5,582 nt of DNA, from contig JAQCGA010000305.1 of NCBI GenBank assembly GCA_027619145.1, positions 1 to 5,582 of the forward strand, written 5' to 3'. The notes under the pieces are model-generated. The model searched no databases and was not told where the DNA came from. It worked only from the letters and a program-made list of their open reading frames with translations. This document shows, piece after piece, positions 1 through 5,582 of the stretch. The DNA is from a bacterium. GTDB taxonomy: Bacteria; Latescibacterota; UBA2968; GCA-2709665. Within the stretch, counting starts at the first letter, position 1. Each line of letters opens with the position of its first letter. Both the position numbers and the translations under genes were made by a program.

Positions 1-1051
1 CAAAACCCTGCGCCCCCAAATCGCTCCGATAAGTATCATTCCCGGAATGATCCTCCAGCACCCCCACGCCAGCAATCCCACTCCCCTGTCCACCCGCCAT
101 ACCATCGTACCGATCGTCCCCCTCCAGATCCACCAGCACCCCCACACCCAGTGTACCTCGCGCCTGTGCCACCGTATACCTGTCATCTCCACCCAGGTCA
201 ATACAGACCGATACCGGCATTTCTCCGAACGTCACACCCGCCACGCCCTCGTATCGATCGTTTCCCCCCAGGTCCACAATCAACGCGCCAGCCTCTGTGT
301 ATATCGTAGAATCCGCTCCTCCCACCCAGACCGTACCGGCAGGCGTCTCCAACCGAACCGGTCCCCCGTCTATCTGCACCTGCTCTGGAGGCAGCGCAGC
401 AACACCTTCAATGAACCGGTTGCACGCGGCCAACACCTTCAGCGTAACCCCTGCCAGAACACGCCGATCCACGCGCCGAGCCAGCGTCAACAACGCTTCC
501 ATCTCTGCTTCCGAAACCCGCCCGTCGGGATGGGTTAATACCAGCAGCGCTTCCAACCGGGCCTGCTCCAGAGGAGAAAATACGCCCCGAAGCGCCTCAA
601 CCTGAATACGACAAATCGCCAGTTCTACAACCAGCGGACGAAGCAAACCAGCCAGTGACTCCGGGATGCCAGGCAACAAAAACACACTCACGTTCCCATC
701 ACCACTGGATGTAACCGCACCCGCGCCCAGCATCTGACTTGCCCAAAAAACAGCTTCACCCGTCATCCCAGATGCAAGCCGTTCTACAAGCGAATCCAGC
801 AAGGCTCCTGCAACAAGCGGGTGAGTCAGTAACTCACGCGTAAGCGCCAAACGATCCGGGTCCGGCAAATAGTCCGTTCGAATCGTCATATCCACTGGCC
901 GCAAACCCACCGTACGCAGTGCGTCTACAAACAAAGGGTCCGCCTGTTCAATATGCTCCAGTGCACGCCGACTTGCGCATCCCGACGGTCCTACCAGGAG
1001 ATATCCACACACAAGCAGAAATCCACACGTCTGGAAAGCACTCCGGGTCAC
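1..1051 (-). CDS. Putative repeat-containing lipoprotein, 3' end cut by left edge
   Basis: The open frame runs from a GTG at 1051 to the window edge without a stop, giving 350 residues. I do not recognise a named family. Residues 1-24 look like a signal peptide (T-R-S, then a hydrophobic run with FLLV and YLLVG), and Cys25 sits in P-S-G-C. This is a plausible but non-canonical lipobox, since Pro replaces the usual Leu at -3. Residues 26-250 are rich in Leu, Ala and Glu and look mostly helical, with an H-P-D-G-R-V-S-E-A-E stretch at 174-183. From about residue 258 the protein turns into Gly/Asp/Tyr repeats (DLGGNDRY, DLGGDDRY, DLEGDDRY, DHSGNDTY) that continue to the edge. The start is fixed by a perfect AGGAGG 7 bases upstream and by a GTGA overlap with the stop of the sulfatase-like gene, which suggests translational coupling. 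Likely exported and membrane-anchored; the function is unknown. Reality of the gene is near certain, lipoprotein status moderate. Confidence 0.88.
   Translation of the reverse strand, partial: MTRSAFQTCGFLLVCGYLLVGPSGCASRRALEHIEQADPLFVDALRTVGLRPVDMTIRTDYLPDPDRLALTRELLTHPLVAGALLDSLVERLASGMTGEAVFWASQMLGAGAVTSSGDGNVSVFLLPGIPESLAGLLRPLVVELAICRIQVEALRGVFSPLEQARLEALLVLTHPDGRVSEAEMEALLTLARRVDRRVLAGVTLKVLAACNRFIEGVAALPPEQVQIDGGPVRLETPAGTVWVGGADSTIYTEAGALIVDLGGNDRYEGVAGVTFGEMPVSVCIDLGGDDRYTVAQARGTLGVGVLVDLEGDDRYDGMAGGQGSGIAGVGVLEDHSGNDTYRSDLGAQGF
29..280 (-). repeat. Tandem D-x-G-G-[ND]-D-x-Y protein repeats
   Basis: Four copies lie in the lipoprotein frame, with the closing tyrosine at residues 267, 292, 315 and 341, a spacing of 25, 23 and 26 residues. 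The core is [IV]-[ED]-D/L-x-G-[GN/D]-D-x-Y, preceded by Gly/Val-rich strands such as GVGVLVDL and GVGVLEDH. The period and the alternation of short hydrophobic strands with Asp/Gly turns suggest a solenoid, perhaps a parallel beta-helix or roll. The GG-x-D-x-Y core recalls RTX calcium-binding nonapeptides, but the spacing is much longer than 9 residues. The array probably continues past the left edge, because the last residues (L-G-A-Q-G-F) look like the start of another unit. Confidence 0.8.
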
Positions 1052-3435
1052 TCTCCATCCTCCTGCTCAAACACTTGAAAAATAGCCACCATTGCCATGC
1101 CCAACGCACTGGAAAGCAGGTTCAGTCCCACATCTTTCCACTCGAAAACCCGGCTTGGCAACACCCACTGAATTCCTTCGTCTACTCCTCCCACACAGGC
1201 TGCAATCAGGACACCCCAAAGATAGGCCGCGCCCTTCGGCATGTCAATCCGTAAAGCTCGGAACACCAGGAAGCTCAGCAAGCCGTATTCCGCAAGATGC
1301 AACCGTTCGGCCGGAGATCTTCCCAGTTCCATCAACACCCACACGTATCCGACCGCCACCGGCAACAAAACCAGCAGCGGTAGCAGGCGCCGGTAGCGCA
1401 GCATCAACCATACCGGAGCCACACCCAACACCATACCTGTCACAACCGTACCCGCATAATCAATTCGCCCCTGGGTAAACCCCCAGAGCGTACCCCAGAT
1501 TTTTGGCATGACCGACAACGTGCTGTAAATCAACCCTACATACGCCAGCACCATCCCCCAGCGCCATATCCGATCCGTACCCAATCGCAACAACAAGGGC
1601 CGAAACAATCCCGTCAGAATGGCCAGAAGCAGCCCTGCTGAAACCATGTCTACGGGCTTCACTCGTGCGGCCAGAGGAATCAGTTGCAAGGCCCCTTGCC
1701 CCAATCCGGTCAAAAACAAACGGGCCTCCCCCCACCAGAACAACGTCGCCACACCCAGCATGGCCAATCTGCTCGGTGTGGCACCTTCCAATGGCATCAC
1801 GGTAAACGTCACCCACGGGCTTGCCGTCTCACCCGCCTTCACCCGAAACGAAAACGGATTGTACAGGGCCAGCATATTCCACATCTCTTCTGTATATGGC
1901 CCGTATTGTGCAGCATTACCCTGCACAGACATTTCCCCTTCCAGATGATAATTTCCTTCCCCCACCCGGTACTCAATAGTGTACACCATTTCCTCCGGCC
2001 CCGTCCAGCGCACCGCCACCGTCTTGCCCACATCTTCGTACCCAAACGTAGCACCGTCCACCGGGAACAACACCTGAATTGGACCCACTTTAACATCCGA
2101 AGAAGGCTGAAGCTTGTTTTCTTCTACGCTGGGCTGCGAAGCCAGCACCCATTGATGCAGCTCCACACGCATCTGCCCCGTCATATCGGGATAACGTACA
2201 GCAACATCCTGGCGTTCTTCTGGATCCTTCTCCAAATCGTACAGTTCGTACCGATCCACCCCCGGCCCATGGGTGTGAATCAGCTTCCACTTCGACGTCC
2301 GCATGGCACGAATGCGCATCTTCAACATCTCCGGCGTCGCCTGATACCCTCCCGGTGTCGTCTCTGTAAACGCCGGACGCTCCGCCATCGCCTCCCCCCG
2401 GATCACAGGCATCAAAGATCGCCCCTGCACCGCTTCCGGGACCGGCAACGCCAACAAATCCAGCACCGTTGGAAAAATATCCACATTCTGCACCTGCATC
2501 TGGACCACTCGCCCCTGGGGCAAAAGAGACGGACAACTCATCACCAGCGGAATCTTCAGCAACTCATCAAATGCAGATCCCTTGAACGACGTTGAAGGGT
2601 GTCCAATAAAACCGTGCTCCATCAATTCTTCGCCATGATCTGCCGTCACAATCACCAGCGTCTTTTCATATATACCCAGCCGCTTCAACGTCTCGTACAA
2701 CGGCTTGAAAAACGCATCATCCATCTCCCGAACCTGCCCATCGTACAACCCCACAATCCAATCCTGGTCCTCCTCCTGCAACACCACCGACCCCTGTGGA
2801 ATCGTCACATTCCGCCTCACCGTCTCTACCTTCTCTTTTCCAAATCCCAGCGGATTGAACGCTTCCGGAGTAAACATCCGATCGTACGGCGGAGACGGAC
2901 TGTACGGCAGATGCAAATTTCGATAATGATAATACAAAAAAAACGTGCTGTCCCGATACGCCTCCAGCGCCCGGAACAACACCTCATCTCCATTCGGTAA
3001 ATACGTGTCGCGGTCTTTGTACGAAACCGTCAATCCCAAATTTTGCAGGTTAGGAATCGAAGACAAATAAAGAATATCCGGGGCCGCATATCCCGCCTTA
3101 CGCAGCACCGTTGCAAACGTAGGCGTACCCGGCCTCAGGCTTTTCCCGCGCACATCTACCCCGTGCGTGGGTGCCCACAATCCTGTAAGCACCGAAAGCA
3201 ATCCCGGCGTAGTCCACGAAGAAGACGATATCGTATTCTGAAACAACACCCCTTCTTGCGCAAAGCGGTCCAGCACCGGACTCGTCTCTCGCGAATACCC
3301 ATACGCTCCCAGATGATCCGGACGAAACGTATCCACCGTAATCAACAACACATTGGGCCGTTCCGCCTGGGCCACATGTACCAGCCCCAGAAAAACCACC
3401 CAGAAAACAACGAATCGAACCATTCTTAAAAACAC
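1048..3435 (-). CDS. Sulfatase-like alkaline-phosphatase-superfamily enzyme fused to VanZ-like membrane domain
   Basis: This is a 795-residue protein. Residues 1-24 form a signal peptide ending A-Q-A. Residues 27-430 are a sulfatase fold: VDTFRPDHLGAYGY at 34-47 (metal ligand Asp35), HYRNLHLPY at 170-178, TADHGEELMEHG at 264-275 (ligands Asp266/His267), KGSAFDELLKIPL at 285-297 (Lys285 matches the conserved sulfatase lysine), and a typical tail, YELYDLEKDPEE, at 396-407. The formylglycine motif C/S-x-P-S-R is replaced by T75-T-P-G-L79, so sulfatase activity is doubtful; a phosphatase or phosphotransferase is possible. Residues 450-548 look like an Ig/fibronectin-III-type beta-sandwich. Residues 596-788 contain about six or seven hydrophobic spans, with VanZ hallmarks HLAEYG (713-718), DEGIQ (752-756), PSR (760-762) and DVGLN (768-772). 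The enzyme domain is thus probably periplasmic and tethered to the inner membrane. The start is GTG with AGGA 5 bases upstream; ATG at 3423 (residue 5) is an alternative. The stop overlaps the next gene. Confidence 0.92.
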   Translation of the reverse strand: MFLRMVRFVVFWVVFLGLVHVAQAERPNVLLITVDTFRPDHLGAYGYSRETSPVLDRFAQEGVLFQNTISSSSWTTPGLLSVLTGLWAPTHGVDVRGKSLRPGTPTFATVLRKAGYAAPDILYLSSIPNLQNLGLTVSYKDRDTYLPNGDEVLFRALEAYRDSTFFLYYHYRNLHLPYSPSPPYDRMFTPEAFNPLGFGKEKVETVRRNVTIPQGSVVLQEEDQDWIVGLYDGQVREMDDAFFKPLYETLKRLGIYEKTLVIVTADHGEELMEHGFIGHPSTSFKGSAFDELLKIPLVMSCPSLLPQGRVVQMQVQNVDIFPTVLDLLALPVPEAVQGRSLMPVIRGEAMAERPAFTETTPGGYQATPEMLKMRIRAMRTSKWKLIHTHGPGVDRYELYDLEKDPEERQDVAVRYPDMTGQMRVELHQWVLASQPSVEENKLQPSSDVKVGPIQVLFPVDGATFGYEDVGKTVAVRWTGPEEMVYTIEYRVGEGNYHLEGEMSVQGNAAQYGPYTEEMWNMLALYNPFSFRVKAGETASPWVTFTVMPLEGATPSRLAMLGVATLFWWGEARLFLTGLGQGALQLIPLAARVKPVDMVSAGLLLAILTGLFRPLLLRLGTDRIWRWGMVLAYVGLIYSTLSVMPKIWGTLWGFTQGRIDYAGTVVTGMVLGVAPVWLMLRYRRLLPLLVLLPVAVGYVWVLMELGRSPAERLHLAEYGLLSFLVFRALRIDMPKGAAYLWGVLIAACVGGVDEGIQWVLPSRVFEWKDVGLNLLSSALGMAMVAIFQVFEQEDGE
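1059..1064 (-). promoter_or_regulatory. Ribosome binding site for the lipoprotein gene
   Basis: The minus strand reads AGGAGG, a perfect Shine-Dalgarno core, 7 bases before the GTG at 1051. It lies inside the last codons of the sulfatase-like gene. It decides the otherwise non-obvious GTG start and supports coupled translation across the GTGA overlap. Confidence 0.85.
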
Positions 3436-3440
3436 AACGA

Positions 3441-3453
3441 TCCTGGTTCTCCT
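3441..3453 (-). promoter_or_regulatory. Ribosome binding region of the sulfatase-like gene
   Basis: Two purine cores are visible upstream of the GTG at 3435: AGGA at 3441-3444 (5 bases away) and AGGAG at 3449-3453 (13 bases away). The nearer one fits the GTG, and neither fits the ATG at 3423. The whole gap 3436-3476 contains no convincing promoter and no hairpin followed by a T-run, so read-through from the permease genes is likely. Confidence 0.5.
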
Positions 3454-3476
3454 ATTTCAGAAATTTTTCACATACC

Positions 3477-4715
3477 CTACATCCGAATCGCTTCCACCGG
3501 ATCCAGTCGTGCGGCCTCTCTCGCCGGACGCAGTGTAAACAAATAACACACAACCACCGCCGCCAGAGAAATCATCCCAAAATCAAACAGGTGCATCTCT
3601 ACCGGAAGCGCATTCACAATGAGCACTTCACCCGGAATCTTCAGCAACTTGTACTGCGCCTGCGCCCAGCACAGAGAAAACCCCAGCAGATTCCCCAGCA
3701 ACACCCCGGCCAGCCCAATTGCCAATCCTTGCAACGTGAATACACGCCCAATGCTACGCGGTGCCACGCCCATCGTCTTCAAAATACCAATCTCTCGCCG
3801 ACGTTCCGCCACGTTCATCGTCAAAATGCTGATAATATTAAATCCCGCCACCACCACAATCAGCCCCAATGCCAGAAAGCTCGCCCACTTCTCTAGAGTA
3901 ATCGAAAAATATAAACTGCTATTATCCTGTGTCCACGGAAAGACCACCAGTTCCCCCAAAGCCAGATCTTCCGCCACACGCTCGGCCGCATACGGATCGT
4001 ACAACCGTACGCGGATCCCCGTTACCTCACCAGCACAATCCAGATCCCGTTGTGCCGCCGAAAGCGAAATTAACACCAGCCCCGCATCGAATTCCGGATT
4101 TCCTGTATTGAAAATGCCCGTCACCCGATATCGCCACAACCGGGGCATCTCCGTCATCTGAAACTCTTCCGGCAACATCCCCAGGTGAATCTCAGAGCCC
4201 GGCAGTGCTCCCAGACGATCCGCCAGATACCGTCCAATCACCATCCCGTATACCTGACCTCGCCCTTCAGACTCCTGCGGCCCCAGATCTATTTCTCCTC
4301 CCCACAAATAGCTCGAAATCTCGCTCACTTTCAGCACCCCCTCCGGATCCACCCCTCGTACCACCACACCCGAATTGTACGTCTCTCCCTCCAGCGAAGG
4401 TCGCAACACAAACCCCTGCGCCTGAACAAACGGAGATGCAGCAACCACTTCAGGATGTGCCGCCAGCTTTTCCAGGGTCGCTCCATATTCCTTCCCCAGC
4501 ATTCCATCTGCCCGGCGAACCGTCAGATGCGCATTCAGTGCCAGCAATCGTTCCCACACCAGGCTCGAAAACCCATTGCTCACAGACAGCACAATCACCA
4601 GCGCACATACCCCCAGCATCACCCCGGTCACCGCTACCAGCACAGTAAGCGAAACCCGCTTGCGCCCGCGCATAGAACGCAAGTGACGTCCGGCAATCAG
4701 ATACTCATAATACAT
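3477..4715 (-). CDS. LolC/LolE-type lipoprotein-releasing ABC transporter permease (second copy)
   Basis: This is an FtsX/MacB-fold permease. In LolCDE such subunits extract lipoproteins from the inner membrane and pass them to LolA using ATP hydrolysed by LolD. Counting from the ATG at 4730, residues 6-19 (MYYEYLIAGRHLRS) are the typical family N-terminus. The first membrane span is about 28-52 (ending VLSVSNGF), followed by a periplasmic domain at about 55-280, then spans near 283-305, 331-354 and 383-400. The cytosolic coupling segment ERRREIGILKTMG (309-321) and the ending DPVEAIR are hallmarks. The length, 412-417 residues, is normal. I prefer ATG 4715: GAGGG lies 8 bases upstream and the protein then begins as family members do. 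ATG 4730 would give an ATGA overlap with the upstream gene, but its nearest GGAGG is 13 bases away. Whether it is LolC or LolE cannot be settled from sequence alone; other FtsX-type exporters are less likely. Confidence 0.92.
   Translation of the reverse strand: MYYEYLIAGRHLRSMRGRKRVSLTVLVAVTGVMLGVCALVIVLSVSNGFSSLVWERLLALNAHLTVRRADGMLGKEYGATLEKLAAHPEVVAASPFVQAQGFVLRPSLEGETYNSGVVVRGVDPEGVLKVSEISSYLWGGEIDLGPQESEGRGQVYGMVIGRYLADRLGALPGSEIHLGMLPEEFQMTEMPRLWRYRVTGIFNTGNPEFDAGLVLISLSAAQRDLDCAGEVTGIRVRLYDPYAAERVAEDLALGELVVFPWTQDNSSLYFSITLEKWASFLALGLIVVVAGFNIISILTMNVAERRREIGILKTMGVAPRSIGRVFTLQGLAIGLAGVLLGNLLGFSLCWAQAQYKLLKIPGEVLIVNALPVEMHLFDFGMISLAAVVVCYLFTLRPAREAARLDPVEAIRM
3778..3861 (-). repeat. 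Near-identical DNA block shared with 5031-5114
   Basis: This 84-base block in the second permease matches 5031-5114 in the first at 75 of 84 positions by hand alignment without gaps, including perfect runs of 19 and 17 bases. It encodes the second membrane span and coupling helix (VVVAGFNIISILTMNV then ERRREIGILK), which are identical in both proteins. The remainder of the genes is more divergent. This reflects an old duplication with strong constraint on the ATPase-contact region, possibly helped by gene conversion. Confidence 0.75.
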
Positions 4716-4723
4716 TGCAGAAA

Positions 4724-4728
4724 CCCTC
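4724..4728 (-). promoter_or_regulatory. Ribosome binding site deciding the start of the second permease
   Basis: The minus strand reads GAGGG, 8 bases before the ATG at 4715. It overlaps the stop codon of the upstream permease (TGA at 4729-4727), so termination on gene 1 would bring ribosomes directly onto this site. This favours 4715 over the in-frame ATG at 4730. Confidence 0.6.
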
Positions 4729-5582
4729 ATTCATACCGGATTGCCTCCACCGGGTCCAGGGCCGCCGCATCTCTTGCAGGTAACAACGTAAATAGATAAC
4801 ACAGCGTAAGTGCCAGCGACGAACCCAGAGCAAAATCCAGTACATGCATCTCTACCGGCAGCGCATTAATAAAATACACCTCCCCCGGAATCCGAATCGG
4901 CGTGTACCTCTGCTGAATCCAGCACAGCCCGAACCCCAGTGCGTTGCCAACAACCACACCTGCAACACCTGTTGCCAGCCCCTCGAGCGTAAAAATACGC
5001 CCAATACGCCGGGGCGGCGCACCCATCGCTTTCAAAATACCAATCTCCCGCCTCCGCTCCACCACGTTCATCGTCAAAATACTAATAATATTAAAACCCG
5101 CCACTACCACAATCAAACTCAAAATCAAAAAAAATGCCCACTTTTGCAACTGGATCAACGCATAAAAATTCCCATACTCATACGTCCACGCAGACGGAAA
5201 CAAATCTGGATTCGTCTCCAGCATCACCTGGCGAATTTCCCCACTCACCCGCCCGGCATCAAATGGGTCCCGAAGGCTCAGGTGAATCCCCGTAATCACC
5301 TTACCCACGCCCAGGTCTCGGCGCATCGCCTCCAGCGAAGCAAACGCCAGTCCCGCATCAAACTCGTGATATCCAGTTTGGAAAATCCCGGTCACCACGT
5401 ACCTGCGCCACCGGGGCGGCCGCCCGGACAACACCTCTTTGGGGATCAACCCCAGATAAAACTCGCCCCCCAGTCCAACCTTCAGCTTATCTGCCAGCAC
5501 CTGGCCAATCAACATTCCAAAAACCTGCTGTCCACCTTTCTCCTCTTGCACCCCCAGGTCCACCTTACCCACCTGAAGGTAC
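4727..5582 (-). CDS. LolC/LolE-type ABC transporter permease (first copy), 5' end beyond right edge
   Basis: The frame is open to the window edge, giving 284 residues of the C-terminal part. A GTG at 5572 is not the true start: the codons before it read Y-L-Q and align with Y-L-W of the neighbouring paralogue (SYLWGGEIDLG there, YLQVGKVDLG here). About 140 N-terminal residues, including the first membrane span, should therefore lie outside. Visible parts (numbered from 5572) are the end of the periplasmic domain (VFGMLIGQVLADKL, TGIFQTGYHEFDAGL), spans near 145-167, 196-218 and 246-264, the coupling segment ERRREIGILKAMG at 172-184, and the hallmark ending LDPVEAIR. It probably forms a heterodimer with the adjacent permease, as LolC and LolE do, powered by an ATPase not seen here. 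The stop TGA at 4729-4727 abuts the start of the second copy. Confidence 0.92.
   Translation of the reverse strand, partial: YLQVGKVDLGVQEEKGGQQVFGMLIGQVLADKLKVGLGGEFYLGLIPKEVLSGRPPRWRRYVVTGIFQTGYHEFDAGLAFASLEAMRRDLGVGKVITGIHLSLRDPFDAGRVSGEIRQVMLETNPDLFPSAWTYEYGNFYALIQLQKWAFFLILSLIVVVAGFNIISILTMNVVERRREIGILKAMGAPPRRIGRIFTLEGLATGVAGVVVGNALGFGLCWIQQRYTPIRIPGEVYFINALPVEMHVLDFALGSSLALTLCYLFTLLPARDAAALDPVEAIRYE
5031..5114 (-). repeat. Near-identical DNA block shared with 3778-3861
   Basis: This is the partner copy, inside the first permease, of the block at 3778-3861 (offset 1253 bases, same orientation). Direct repeats of this kind are potential sites for recombination that would fuse the two permeases into a single gene. 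Confidence 0.75.

Noticed and set aside
29..280. CRISPR-like or DNA-level tandem repeat
   Set aside because: The repeats are conserved at protein level with varying DNA and varying length (23-26 codons); there are no identical direct repeats with unique spacers.
47..538. Plus-strand open frame opposite the lipoprotein gene
   Set aside because: The minus-strand frame is open for all 350 codons, has a strong ribosome binding site and coherent protein repeats; the plus frame is its shadow.
2090..2536. Minus-strand open frame of 148 codons
   Set aside because: It is a shifted frame within the sulfatase-like gene with a Gly/Ala/Asp-rich product and no motif.
1684..2595. Long open frame of 303 codons on the plus strand
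   Set aside because: It lies entirely antisense to the sulfatase-like gene, its product is rich in His, Arg and Pro with no recognisable motif, and the minus-strand frame has clear family motifs throughout. The same applies to the other plus-strand open frames, such as 4185-4799 and 3619-4161.
3436..3476. Possible terminator or promoter between the second permease and the sulfatase-like gene
   Set aside because: Only a trivial GAAA/TTTC inverted repeat is present, with no stable stem followed by a T-run and no convincing -35/-10 pair.
5570..5572. GTG as the start of the first permease
   Set aside because: The frame remains open upstream to the edge, and the codons just before it align with the interior of the paralogue, so the gene is simply cut by the window.

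Overview
The window holds four genes, all on the minus strand and tightly packed, so transcription runs from right to left. Going with transcription they are: (1) a LolC/LolE-type ABC-transporter permease whose N-terminus lies beyond the right edge (4727-5582); (2) a second, full-length paralogue of that permease (3477-4715, or 4730 with the alternative start); (3) a secreted sulfatase-like enzyme of the alkaline-phosphatase superfamily, fused to a beta-sandwich-like segment and a C-terminal multi-span VanZ-like membrane domain (1048-3435); and (4) a putative lipoprotein whose C-terminal part is built of D-x-G-[GN]-[ND]-D-x-Y type repeats and which runs off the left edge (1-1051). There is no intergenic stretch over 300 bases. 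The longest gap is about 41 bases, at 3436-3476. No RNA gene, mobile element, CRISPR array or clear terminator was seen.

The layout looks like one operon. Genes 1 and 2 overlap by ATGA or are separated by 11 bases, depending on the start chosen for gene 2. Genes 2 and 3 are 41 bases apart with no visible terminator. Genes 3 and 4 share a GTGA stop/start overlap preceded by a perfect AGGAGG. All four products are predicted to act in or on the cell envelope: an inner-membrane lipoprotein-extraction permease pair, a membrane-anchored periplasmic hydrolase or transferase, and a lipoprotein. It is tempting to see the lipoprotein as cargo of the permease pair, but that is inference. The ATPase partner (LolD) is not in the window.

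The Lol-type permeases and the predicted lipoprotein point to a Gram-negative, outer-membrane-bearing bacterium. GTG starts, moderate GC content, strong G-richness of the coding strand, the sulfatase/VanZ fusion and the GGNDRY-repeat lipoprotein are compatible with an uncultured lineage of the FCB or PVC type (Latescibacteria-, Poribacteria- or Planctomycetes-like). The sequence alone does not fix the taxonomy.

Three points deserve most attention. The sulfatase-like domain has threonine where sulfatases carry the cysteine or serine that is converted to formylglycine. That domain is fused to a VanZ-like domain. The repeat lipoprotein at the left edge belongs to no family I can name.
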